A DNA stretch of 64,000 nucleotides from the NCBI GenBank assembly GCA_943737045.1, contig CALSFV010000040.1, positions 248,001-312,000 on the forward strand. Direction: 5' to 3'. How positions within the stretch are numbered: the first letter of the stretch is position 1; each line of letters begins with the position of its first letter. This stretch comes from Parapristionchus giblindavisi (taxonomy: Eukaryota; Nematoda; Chromadorea; Rhabditida; Diplogasteridae). Both the position numbers and the translations under genes were made by a program. Below, in pieces: positions 34,100-44,652 of this stretch. Under the pieces are notes generated by a model. The model made no database searches and had not been told where the DNA came from. It saw only the letters and a program-made list of their open reading frames with translations.

Positions 34100-36745
34100 A
34101 CGTCCCCCGTCTATTCTCTCCTTATCTTTTTCCACCTAATAATGATATGAATCACATTTCTTGTTTTTATGCTAATTCCCGTAGTTTAAGATCAAAGATT
34201 AGCTTTCTCTCTTTCCTACTTGACTCTTTTCATTTTCATATTCTTGCTTTCTCTGAGTCCTGGTTAGGTCATGATGATAATGATTGTATGTTTATTGGTA
34301 GATCACCAGATTACAGTATATTCCGCTCTGATAGGCCTCGTATTCAATCCCAAGGTAGAGGCGGTGGTGTTTGTATTTTTATTCATTCCTCTCTCACACC
34401 AATTCTTCATAAGTCTCTCACTATTCCTGGCTTTGAGATTATTTCTGTTGATATACACCCTTCACCAACCTCTCATCTCCACCATAATAAGATTAGACTA
34501 GTTCTTGTATATCGTGCCCCAAATTCGCCTATATCCTCCAATATACCATTTATTGATCTATTAACCCAATGTACAAATTGTCCCCATCCCTCAGTTCTCT
34601 TTGGTGATTTTAATTATCCCAATATTGATTGGCCTTCTTTGACGTCTCAACCCTCCAATGAATTCCTTGATTTCACTATAGACCATCATTTTCACCAATT
34701 CGTTTCTATTCCTACCAGAGTCAATCATGTACTTGATTTGGTCCTTTCAAATTTTCCCATAATTAGTTCCATTAAAGCAAGTTATCCAATTAGTGATCAC
34801 ACTAGCATTTCTTTCTCTATATCATCTCCACCACCTATACGTCACAAACCCCCTCCTATTAGACAGTATCATCTAGCCAACTGGCAAGCCATCAACGATT
34901 CTATTTTCATGCACAATTGGACCTTTGCCCTTTCTAATCTAACTGTAAATGAGTCATACGAATATTTTGTTTGCTTTATTAATAATTTATTAGATGAATT
35001 TGTCCCTATTAAGTGTATACAGCCTACTTCTAAATACCCCCGTTCACTTCGCATATTGTATTCTAAGTTACAAAGATATCATACAGTCGCCCCTAATTCC
35101 GTTCTAACGACCAATATTAGAAATAAGTTTAATAGATCTCTTCGTCAATTTGAATGTGATTTAGAGCTCAAAGCTATCCACTCTCCCAATACAAAGTCAT
35201 TCTATAATTTATGTAAAAGTCGTCTCAAATCGTCTAACTCTGATCTTTCTGGTGTTGTTGATTTAAATAGTAATTTATTGTTAAATAGTCAAGCTAAGGC
35301 AAATGCTTTCTCCGAATATTTTGCCAGCGTTCAAACCCCTCCCCAATTGTCCCCACTCCCTAAACTAATTCAGGAAACATATTCATTTGATCTACCCTAT
35401 ATAAGCCCAGCACAAATCTTGTCCGCAATATCTAGCTTAGTTCCCAAGAACAATACCTCTCCTGATGCCATACCTAATCTTGTATATCTTAAGTGTAAGA
35501 CCTCCATTGTTGTTCCTCTCACAATTATATTTAATCAGTCTCTTACTACGTCTACCGTTCCCCTGGCCTGGAAAACCGCTATAGTTAAACCGATTCCCAA
35601 GAAGCCTAGAAATAATAATATTAGTAATTTTAGACCCATCTCCTTAACGGCCACATCATCAAAAATCTTTGAAAAAATTTTAATCGATTGTATTGTCTCG
35701 TATCTTGATGATCATGATATTCTTGATTCTCATCAGGCTGGTTTTCGTAATTACCGCTCTACAACGACCCAACTAGTCGAAACTTATTCCAATTATTTAT
35801 CCGATTTATCTAGAGGATCCTCTATTGATTCCGTATATTTCGATTACGCAAAGGCGTTTGATAGTATTGATCATCGATTATTGTTGTATAAACTTTCCAA
35901 AATAGGTTTTTCTGATCATATTGTTGATTGGTTTAGATCCTACTTGTTCGGTCGTACCCAGTCCATTTTCATTGATAATGTATTCTCTCCTCCTGCCCCT
36001 GTTATCTCACAAGGGAACTATCTCAGCTCGCGGAAAGCAAACTGGATGAAAATTTGCATAGACATAGCTGAACGTGTTACAAGATCATTGGAGAAGTCCA
36101 AAAATTCTGGCGTTCAATAGCCGAGCCAGAAAATGGATCCAAAGTTTGGTCACATTTGCATAATCTCCGCCTGTAAACGATTTTTCGATGCATGTTTTGT
36201 TCCCTGAGTGAGATAACAAGTGGAGCGGTGGTTTTGTAGCCAGTACGTTGGGTATCTTAGCGAAAAATCGATTACAGGCAGAGTTTCTGCAAATGTGACC
36301 AACCTTTGGAGCCATTTTCTGGCTCGGCTATTGCACGCCAGAATTTTTAGACTTCACCAATGATTTTATAACACGTTCAGCTATGTCTATGCAAATTTTC
36401 ATCCAGTTTGCTTTCCGCGAGCTGAGATAGTTCCCTTGTCAGGAGTTCCTCAAGGTTCTAGTATTGGTCCTCTCCTATTTATATTGTATCTGAATGACAT
36501 TCAATCAATTATCCCTTCTAATATCCGACATGGTATTTTCGCTGATGATATTATGATATATGCCCCAGTCCCTTCCTCCTCTGCAGACATTCAATATACT
36601 ATTGACCAAATTTCTGAATGGAGCACATTATGGAACATGACCCTTTCACCTACCAAATGTACTGTAATGCACTTTGGACCTCTTAAGAATAGAACCACTT
36701 ATTTTCTTGACGGTTATGCTTTATCCCCTTCTCCTATTGTCCCTG
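34100..36745 (+). pseudogene. LINE ORF2: endonuclease and reverse transcriptase, interrupted by a 429-bp foldback
   Basis: The frame runs from about 34,000 to 36,009 and resumes at 36,439-36,745. An APE-type endonuclease comes first: CFYANSRSLRSK, AFSESWLGHDD, RGGGVCIFIHSS, LVLVYRAPNS, FGDFNYPNIDW and the SDHTSISF histidine box. Reverse transcriptase follows: KPIPKKPRNNNISNFRPISL, FDYAKAFDSIDHRLLLYKL, then after the insertion SGVPQGSSIGPLLFILYLND and FADDIMIYA. The catalytic FADD is intact. The copy is truncated after FLDGYALSPSPIVPGPL near 36,745, with no thumb end and no 3' tail. Without the foldback and one target copy the frame is continuous (432 bp removed). It is a CR1/Jockey-type element; which clade is uncertain. 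Confidence 0.85.
36010..36438. mobile_element. 429-bp foldback MITE, CAAGGGAAC termini, 3-bp TCA duplication, inside LINE ORF2
   Basis: Ends CAAGGGAACTATCTCAGCTC and GAGCTGAGATAGTTCCCTTG are flanked by TCA at 36007-36009 and 36439-36441. Removing element plus one TCA gives an uninterrupted SGVPQG box, so the site duplication and boundaries are exact. Arms are complementary over nearly their whole length (AACGTGTTA...TAACACGTT). No coding capacity. Confidence 0.9.
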
Positions 36746-36844
36746 GACCTCTGAAACGAGTGCACCTCTGAAACGAGTGCATGCCCGCTTGACGTTTGCC
36801 GTGAAGATACGAAGCAAGCTGCTATCACCAAAGTGTGAGGATGG
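36746..36844. repeat. Fragment of the family T foldback loop
   Basis: CGCTTGACGTTTGCCGTGAA and CACCAAAGTGTGAGGATG match about 32,945-33,005. It lies between the truncated plus-strand LINE and the 3' end of a minus-strand LINE. Confidence 0.5.
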
Positions 36845-37435
36845 CTTCTATTTATTTATTTATTTATTTCTTTATTCCATCAAATATAATAATAAAAGGT
36901 GGTATGTATAGGATAAGAAGAGGGATAGATGGATTTCCGTCGCATAAGGCGATTTCGGTTTTGGCTCGGTGGCAGTTTTTAAAGGATGGGGGTTTAGGGA
37001 CGAATACGAGAATCTTTAATGATGAGGTTGGAGGGGAGATTTGATAACCCTGCACGGAAGGGTTTGGGGGGAGAAAGAACTAATTGGGAGGGGAGCGTAT
37101 TCCAAGTATCTATACTTCTAGAGGCACATGTCGTATGGGTAGTAGAAATCCTATGTGGAAGAACAATACGAAGTGGATGAGATAGACGGTTGTGTTGTGA
37201 GGGAAGAACAGAGAACAGATTAGATGAATCGAACAAATTAATCTTATGCATTGTATTATGTATAAATTGAATGTCATAAATAGCTCTCCTATATTCAAGA
37301 GTAGATAGATTAAGGGACAAAAGTCTATCATGATAAGGTGAAGGAGGTAAACGGCATTTAGCTAACATTCTTTTGGTATAATTACGTTGGACATCTTCAA
37401 GACAGTTGGTGAGGTGCTTAGAGTTGGGACAAAGA
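36845..37435 (-). pseudogene. LINE 3' fragment B with (AAAT)n tail
   Basis: Minus-strand frame 36,994-37,368 encodes the post-RT C-terminal region (KRMLAKCRLPPSPYHDRLL, YRRAIYDIQFIHNTMHKI, SIDTWNTLPSQL). The 3' end is a run of TAAA units at about 36,847-36,870. It is 5' truncated in the thumb region. Confidence 0.75.
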
Positions 37436-37439
37436 CGGT

Positions 37440-38543
37440 AATGAAGCGATGGATTTTCGGAAAGATTTTACAGAAGGACATATTATAATATTATTATTAA
37501 GCTGATTCCAAGAGTCGACTACACGATTAGAAATAAAATTGGCAAAGCGAGTGGATTTAAAAATATGTTTTCTATAAATGAAATTGTTTCTATTCTATTT
37601 TCTATTTGTGCGTATAAAATGTACTTGCATAAGAAAATGACAAATGGTGCTAACGAACGGAAGTCACAATCGAGAGACGAGCGAGATGTAGCCTTCTACA
37701 TCTCGCCCCGCCTCTCGATTGTCTCTCCGCTGCCTCTCTCTAACCCGGCTGACCTTCGTCGCGCGCTATATTACATATAAATGAGATCGGCATAGTTTCT
37801 CAACCATGCAAAACAAGAAAGTCTCTTGTGGGAGTGTTTGGCTACTCTCGTACCAAATAAACAAGTGTATTTTATACGGTCACAAGTCAATACGAGAATA
37901 TCTTGTATTCAGGGAGGGTAGGAAGAAGAGGGGATTATCGAGCTCGATGAGTCCGTGTGTCACTTTGTAGGCGAAGCACAAGTCTGCAAGAGCACGTCGA
38001 TTCTGAAGAGGCTCTAAATTCAGATAAATTAATCGATTAGAATAAAATGTATAAGGAAGTTTGCACTTTGCAAAAATACGTCTAGTATACACTTTTTGAA
38101 CATTTTCAATGATTTTTATCAGCTGTTCCTCGTGGGGAGACCAAAGTTCAGAACAATTTTCGAGAATGGGACGGACGTAGGTCATAAACAGGCGAGAGTA
38201 TAGTTTAGGACTATTGGAGTGGAAAATGCGATAAATATAAGAGCATCTGGATTTCGCTCTGGCGACAATATTACGAATGTGAACCGCGAAAGATAAACGA
38301 TTGCAATAAGTAATACCTAGGTCAGTGAATTCTTTAACAACGGGAAGGCGAGTATGATCGATTGAAAAGTCAATGTTTGGATGATTTTTACCTATTTTCA
38401 TAATGACGGTTTTGGATTGAGAGATAGTTAATCCCCAGTCAATAGACCATTGCAAGAGTGCATCGAGGGCGGTTTGAAGAGCAGAGGGATCATTAAAAGT
38501 GTAAAGTTTCACATCATCTGCATACATTGTGCAATGTACGTTC
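37440..38543 (-). pseudogene. LINE A reverse transcriptase, 3' part, from catalytic YADD onwards
   Basis: Minus-strand 37,880-38,527 begins with the catalytic box MYADDVKLY and continues through the thumb: LQWSIDWGLTISQSKT, ELWSPHEEQLIKIIENVQK, CKLPYTFYSNRLIYLNLE. Beyond the small TIR element at 37,607-37,884 the same protein continues (STRFANFISNRVVDSWNQL) to about 37,440. Its upstream half is at 57,439-57,747, on the far side of the 18.9-kb element. No 3' tail is seen; fragment B abuts it. Confidence 0.8.
37607..37884. mobile_element. 278-bp TIR element inside LINE A
   Basis: Ends TGTGCGTATAAAATGTACTTG on the left and, inverted, TGTGACCGTATAAAATACACTTG on the right (21 of about 23 match, shown in part). 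A decayed relative is at 4,812-4,985. It splits the LINE A C-terminal frame; a target duplication is not obvious. An internal inverted stretch ATCGAGAG...CTCTCGAT is also present. Confidence 0.55.
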
Positions 38544-38576
38544 TTACAATGGGACTCTGTCGTCTCGTTTTGGCCA

Positions 38577-39401
38577 TATGAGATGGCAATATCATGACTA
38601 GAATAAGTGTTCGATGGTGATTACCAATCTCTTCTTTCGGACTGCCTAGACGACCTGTGTTTCGAGAAATTCGATATTGAAATTAAGAGGGTCAATTCGA
38701 AAATTTTAGGGGGGTAGTGCACAAACATTTCGCATGAGTTGGTGAACTCATCTATCAACCTTCAAACCCACGACCTGCGTGATGTAGTGAATAAGATGTG
38801 GCGTTACGTTTTGACTGTAAATGGTTCGATCCATCTTGCGGCACTTTTCTTTTGCTGATTTTCTTGATGTCAAGATGAAACATCAAAAACATTTTTTTTT
38901 AAACATCAAGATCAAAGATCCTTCATTGTGTGTCCAGGATGTAAGAATCGCTTTGTGTGTGACCGTGTGCGTACTTTAACAACAAAATGATCAAAAGAAA
39001 AGCGATTTTTAGATCTTGAACACACAATGAATGATCTTTGATCTTGATGTTTTTTGATGTTTTGTTTAATGTTTTTAAAAAAATATTTTGATGTCATCTT
39101 GACATCAAGAAAATTAGCAAAAGAAAAGTGCTGCAAGAGGGATCGAACCAGTTACAGTCAAAAGGTAACGCAGACACCTCATCCACTACACCGCAGAGGT
39201 CGTAGCTTTGAATGTTGATAGATGAGTTCACCAACTCATACGAAATGTTTGTGCACTACCCCCCGAAAATTTTCGAATTGACCATCGGAATTTCAATATC
39301 GATTTGCTCGAAACTCAGGTCGTCTAGGCAGTCCGAAAAAAGAGATTCTTAATAACCATCGAACACTTATTCTAGTCATGATATTACCATCTCATATAAG
39401 A
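38577..39401. mobile_element. About 824-bp foldback in the left arm only, TA-type target
   Basis: Termini TGAGATGGCAATATCATGAC and GTCATGATATTACCATCTCA sit at a TA; the right arm of the large element has the uninterrupted CCATATAAGAGGCC, which is the empty site. Each arm carries a tRNA-like stretch (38,779-38,846 plus; 39,137-39,195 minus, with GGATCGAACCAGT as box B). Sequences such as CTCAGGTCGTCTAGGCAG relate it to family R. Confidence 0.75.
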
Positions 39402-39429
39402 GGCCTTAGAATAAGAAAGTGGCGTAGAA

Positions 39430-40320
39430 TGAAAAAATCATGATTTGTGCCAATTCTGACGACGTCGAATGTGGCAGAAGGTGACTGACAATGTCGACGT
39501 GTTCATTGTTGGCATTTCTATAAAGCTGTCTGTTTGCCAAATATGCAAAGTGTTTTATTGGCTCATGAAATGCTAACCAAATTATAAAGCTTCATTATTG
39601 GCATTTGGTAAAATACAATCGATGGACAAAAACGAAGACTGAAACATTGGCACAGAGGGAGAGAACAGATAATTGACAATAGTGACGGGATCATAATTGG
39701 CAGACAAAAGTTCAACTAGATTATTTGAAAGATGCCAAAGTTGCAGTCGTCAATATTGGCGATATTCTCAAAATGTCGTTTCGCCAATATATTCGAAGTC
39801 GTAATTGGCATTTTTCGGAAAATTTAATCATGCCAATAAAGCAATGTTCTAATTAGGCAAGGTCAGGAAAATTCGGAAATGCCATTTTTGATGGCGTCAT
39901 TATTGGCAGAAAGGCTTCACTCAGATTTTGCCAACATTGACGCCGTCATTATTGGGCCAAAAATGACGCCGTCATTATTGGCCCAATTATGACGCCGTCA
40001 TTATTGGCAGAAAGGCTTCACTCAGATTTTGCCAACATTGACGCCGTCATTATTGGCAGAAAGGCTTCACTCAGATTTTGCCAACATTGACGCCGTCATT
40101 ATTGGGCCAAAAATGACGCCGTCATTATTGGCCCAATTATGACGCCGTCATTATTGGCAGAAAGGCTTCACTCAGATTTTGCCAACATTGACGCCGTCAT
40201 TATTGGCAGAAAGGCTTCACTCAGATTTTGCCAACATTGACGCCGTCATTATTGGGCCAAATTTGACGCCGTCATTATTGGCCCAATTTTGACGCCGTCA
40301 TTATTGGCAACTTTGACTAC
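39430..40320. repeat. Subterminal array of GCCAATAATGACGGCGTC-type units, left arm
   Basis: The inverse of the unit (GACGCCGTCATTATTGGC) repeats about a dozen times at 39,890-40,310, in variants joined by GCAGAAAGGCTTCACTCAGA or AATTATGACG. Farther out (39,430-39,890) only the core TTGGCA/TGCCAA recurs with unrelated spacers. Mirrored at about 56,448-57,340. Such arrays near TIRs commonly bind transposase in other elements; here that is inference. Confidence 0.75.
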
Positions 40321-40884
40321 TATTAATGATTAAAATCTAAAAGGCAACAATTTAGCGTAGAGATATTGCACGTGGTCTACGTGAGCAGGAAAGAGTGGAG
40401 AGATGGTAGGGATGAAATAGAAGTATGGGATGATAAAAAATCAATAATATATGATACAGTAAGACAACATCCAATCGTGACTAAGGTAGTAATCAAGTAA
40501 GTGTGAAGTAGGACAGACAAGGTGGAGATCAATAAAATATTATGCTGTACAAGGGTCCATTTGAACGGCGAGCTCGCTTCATTGAACGTTGAAGTCGCGG
40601 ACTTATGTCTGGTGGGCGGCCGTGATGACCGGCTGGTCCTGAAACGAAAAAAAACGTTTGATTACTGTAGCCAACTAATCGATATTTCAATCAAGTACAC
40701 TCGCTTAAAGAAGGGAACCCTCGAGTTTTTTCGTAACTAAACTGGTCAGGTTAAAGATCACATCTTCCAGAATACAAAAACAATGTTTCAGAATACCGTA
40801 ATCAAAGCTCAAAGTTCGTTGATGTACCAAGGAAACACCAGGGAATGAACGATTTTTAATATTTGAAATAAAATATATTGAAAA

Positions 40885-40955
40885 TTGCAAACGGGAATCG
40901 AACTCGCGTGGCACGGTTACTAGCACTGACTACTAACCGCTGAGCTATATGGGTG
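40885..40955 (-). other. tRNA-like sequence, left arm
   Basis: Minus-strand box A TAGCTCAGCGG and box B GAGTTCGATTCCC, with nearly tRNA-like spacing. D-stem and acceptor pairing fail, so not a functional tRNA. Mirrored at 55,806-55,875. Confidence 0.5.
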
Positions 40956-41168
40956 ACACTTTCAGCCTCGCGAATCTAATAGAGAATAGAATTCCACATC
41001 GTTGATCCCACGTTCTTCATTATAATATCCATACATTTTTGGTGCCCTCACCGAATTGTTTTTATATAGTTGGTCGATTTAGAAAAATCGTTATTTTTCG
41101 CAAAAATTGTAATCTTTCACATAAAAATGAGCATTATATAGTGGGTCAACCGTGAAAATGCGCCGTAT

Positions 41169-43500
41169 ATCACGGATCTCCTGTAAGAATGAAAGAAGCC
41201 AACCGACAGTTTTAAATTTTATATCACCGATTTGGATGAAACTTGTTTGATTAATCGTAATGAGGGAAATGAGAAGACTTAGGCACTTGATTTCACCAAA
41301 TTTGCATTTCTATCGATTTTTTGATCTACCACTTCGGGGAGCCATATCTCACTCAAATTTTGACCTAAAGCAAAAAATGTTTTTTTCAATCGACTCGAAA
41401 TAAACTAATCTTGAAGTTACTATGCGGAATGTAAGGGCGAAAACGCCATCTTCTACCTGTTTTCTTCGAAAAACTGATTTTTTCAGTACATTATGCTAAT
41501 TTTCTCAAAAATTTTTCAACAAAGGGTACGATTTTTATTCGCGATTCTGATTCCCCATCCCCGAATTGAGGTAAGCATATATTTCATAATCCGTAACTCA
41601 CGACAAGCCACATCGATCCTCAGAGTGGACCCGGACTTTGTGGACCCGGAATTCCCAATTATGGTATACCAATCGAAAGATCTCGGGGGGCGCCCGTTTC
41701 GGCAACGAGTTATAAATCGGTTGGGAGAAGGTCTATGGAAACAAAAGTTGCACCATTGTTATCAGTAGTGGTGTACGGTATGGTGCTACCGTAACCGTCG
41801 GGAATCGTGAACTGATTTTTTTAGTCGACCCATGACCCGGGGTTCATGGTTGAAAATGGCCGAAGTCGAAAAATTCATGATACTCCGAGACCAAATACTA
41901 GTTGCCATAATATCAATAGTGAGCCAACTTGTATCTTTATGGTTACCGTAACCCGAACTACCGTAATCAAACCGGGATTTGAAGCGCATTTGGCCATATT
42001 ATTGCAGGTTACGGTAGCTAGATTACGGTAGTACGGGTTACGGTATCCATAAAGATAAAAGTAGGCTCACTATTGATATAATTGCAACTAGTATTTGATC
42101 TCGGGTCATCATGAATTTTTCGACTTTGGCCATTTTCAACGGTCATGAGTCGACTAAAAAAAATCAGTTCACGATTCCCGACGGTTACGGTAGCACCATA
42201 CCGTACACCACTACTGATAACAATGGTACAACTTTTGTTTCCATAGACCATCTCCTAACCGATTTATAACTCGTTGCCGAAACGGGCGCCCCCCAAGATC
42301 TCGACGAGCTCTATAAAAATTACTTAACAGTAAAAGTCATGAAAGTTGACCGTTTTCAAGATATGCTTGAAAATCCGTTTTTGCACTACCAAATTGCTGT
42401 GCAATGCAATCGATTCGCAAAGGAACGTTCTTTGCTTTCTCCTTTGTGTTTTTTGCACTCTTTCCTCCTTCCCTGACACCCTCTTCCCCTCTCTTTGCAT
42501 GCAGTCAGTGCTCTTCCAGCTTCATTCGACACTCGAATCTCCTCCAGCACATCGACAAGGGGGGAGCACAATATCAGACCCGAGAAGATATCTCAGTACG
42601 ATTTCGCCCTCGGTCTCTACAAGCGAAAGCTCGAGGAAGTGCAGCAAGGAGTAGGAATCTATCTTCTCGTTGAGTCTTTCAAGGAGTACCAGCAAGCTGC
42701 TGATCATCCCAAGCCGATGGGATGGGCACTGAGGATCACGAAGAAGGGAGGTAAGTACAACCAGAAGGCTGGATGATATGCTCATGGATTTGGTGGAGGA
42801 AGAGATTCAGACCGAGGAGGAGGTCGATGTGGAAGAGGATAATAGAGAGAGAGAGGGGAAGAGATAATCACTGCTGAGGCTATCTATGATTTCGTTCACA
42901 GTGATCTCAAGGAGTATTTCAATGATCCGGATATTTTTTTCGATCATTCCGATTCCGATATCGGAAATATCGATGAGTAGTTTCGTATTTCAGAATGCGT
43001 ATTTGCAATAATGAAAATAACGAAGTCCGGGTTTACTCTGAGGATCGATATGGCTTGTCGTGAGTTATGAATTATGGAATATGTGCTTACCTCAATTCGA
43101 GGATGGAGAATCAGAATCGCGAATTAAAATCGTACCCTTTGTTGAAAATTTTTGAGAAAATTAGCCTAATGTACTGAAAAAATCAGTTTTCGAAGAAAAC
43201 AGGTAGAAGATGGCGTTTTCGCCCATACATTCCGCATAGTAACTTCAAGATTAGTTCATTTCGAGTCGATTGAAAAAAAACATTTTTTGCTTTAGGTCAA
43301 AATTTGAGTGAGATATGGCTCCCCGAAGTGGTAGATCAAAAAATCGATAAAAATGCAAATTTAGCGAAATCAAGTGCTTCGGCCTTCTCATTTCCCTAAT
43401 TACGATTAATCAAACAAGTTTCATCCAAATCGGTGAGATAAAATTTAAAACTGTCGGGAAAAGGTCTCATTTTCCTACGTTTGTACAGGAGATCCGTGAT
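41169..43500. mobile_element. Nested foldback N2 (2.33 kb) carrying gene Y, left arm
   Basis: Ends ATCACGGATCTCCTGTA and TACAGGAGATCCGTGAT, arms of about 470 bp (41,169-41,640 and 43,025-43,500). Inside are a further foldback N3 (about 41,670-42,302, centred near 41,990, edges CGGGGGGCGCCCGTTTCGGC and inverse) and gene Y. A truncated relative is at 21,651-21,813. Right-arm mirror: about 53,269-55,600. Confidence 0.7.
42505..42980 (+). CDS. Gene Y, left-arm copy (two visible exons), unknown function
   Basis: Exon 42505-42750 (acceptor CTTTGCATGCAG after a C/T-rich tract; donor GGAG|GTAAGT) and exon 42862-42980 (acceptor GGGGAAG; stop TAG) join in phase 1. The first encodes an alpha-helical-looking region: QYDFALGLYKRKLEEVQQGV then GIYLLVESFKEYQQAAD and PMGWALRITKKG. 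The second is acidic: IITAEAIYDFVHSDLKEYF then DPDIFFDHSDSDIGNIDE. The 5' exon with the start is not identified; the in-frame stretch before 42,505 has no ATG. The mirror copy at 53,789-54,264 keeps the same reading. I recognise no family. Confidence 0.5.
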
Positions 43501-43993
43501 ATAATGGGTCATTCCTCACACTGTGAGGGTATGAAAATGTATGATAATATCGCGCCCTAAATCTCCTTGTTCCCATTTCTTTAATGTTACTTTTAATCAT
43601 TCAAAATAATCACATAAAAGCAAATTGTGGTTGAACGTGGAAAGCTACAGTATTCTGTAGATAGTATTCTGGCTGAATGCAGAATAAAGCTCAGACATAC
43701 GCTTACACGTCGGCGCCCATGTATAAGACAAATCGTAGTCATTTTACAGTATACGGTAACCCTGATCTTTGACCCTCTACCGTAACCCTGATAGTTGACC
43801 CTCTACAGTAACCATACATTTTCATACCCTCACAGTGTGAGGATTGACCCACTATATTCGGCTAATTTTCAGGGTCGACCCACTATATAAGTTCATTTTT
43901 ATGTGAAAAATTAAAATTTAAGCGAAAAATAACGATTTCTCTAAATAGACCCACTATATAAAAATAATTCGGTGAGGGCACCGAAAATGTATG

Positions 43994-44225
43994 ACAGTAA
44001 CCATGATCTTTGACCCTCTAACGTAACCCTGATCGTTGACCCTCTACCGTAACCCTGATCTTTGATCCTCTACCGTAACCCTGATCTTTGACCCTCTACC
44101 GTAACCCTGATCTTTGACCCTCTACCGTAACCCTGATCTTTGACCCTCTACCGTAACCCTTATGTTTATTCTTCTACAATAACCCTAGTCTTTGATCTTC
44201 TACCGTAACCCTTACTGATCTTTGA
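43994..44225. repeat. Minisatellite, 26-27-bp unit, left arm
   Basis: About eight units of CCCTCTACCGTAACCCTGAT plus CTTTGA. Mirrored at about 52,544-52,775. It lies directly after exon 6 of gene X, in intron 6. Confidence 0.85.
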
Positions 44226-44471
44226 TCTTTACCTGAGTCAGAGTGCACGCTACAGCGACCGTATCCTGTTCGAGCAGTGCGAGTCGACGGAAGACCGCCT
44301 TGAAGGCGTCCACGGGGCTTCGATTTGTGACTACAAATGACATAATTGATAGTTGTTTTAAGACAAATTTCTCTCTTGTGCGATCAATGACATTAGCAAA
44401 ATGGGAGCACGCCGTCACGTAAAGCAGCGTTATATTGCGCCTACGTACACATATCCACGTCCATTTTGGAG

Positions 44472-44652
44472 CATACATTTTTGGTTTTCCTCATCGGATT
44501 GTTTTATATAGTTAGCCGATTTTCGAAATACAGTGGGTCAGTTTAGAAAAATCGTTATTTTTCGCTTAAATTGTAATCTTTCATATAAAAAATACCCTTA
44601 TAGCATTATATGGTGGGTGGATCCTCACTTTGTGAGGGTATGCAAATGTATG
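44472..44652. mobile_element. 181-bp foldback N4, left arm
   Basis: Ends CATACATTTTTGGTTTTCC and ...TGCAAATGTATG; related to the N1 termini. Mirrored at 52,117-52,297, just upstream of exon 6 of gene X. Confidence 0.55.

Larger units (their letters stand above)
41030..43993. mobile_element. Nested TIR element N1 (about 2.96 kb), left arm
   Basis: Ends CATACATTTTTGGTGCCCTC and GAGGGCACCGAAAATGTATG, with arms alike for about 110 bp (ACCGAATT...TTTTTATATAGT, TCGTTATTTTTCGC). The right-arm mirror is at about 52,776-55,739. It encloses N2. Confidence 0.65.

Noticed and set aside
37607..37884. Solo LTR (TGTG...CACA with AATAAA)
   Set aside because: The two ends are inverted copies over more than 20 bp and no target duplication was found, which fits a TIR element better.
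42404..42673. C2H2 zinc finger (CSQCSSSFIRHSNLLQH)
   Set aside because: The second histidine is missing and the frame conflicts with the better supported gene Y frame.
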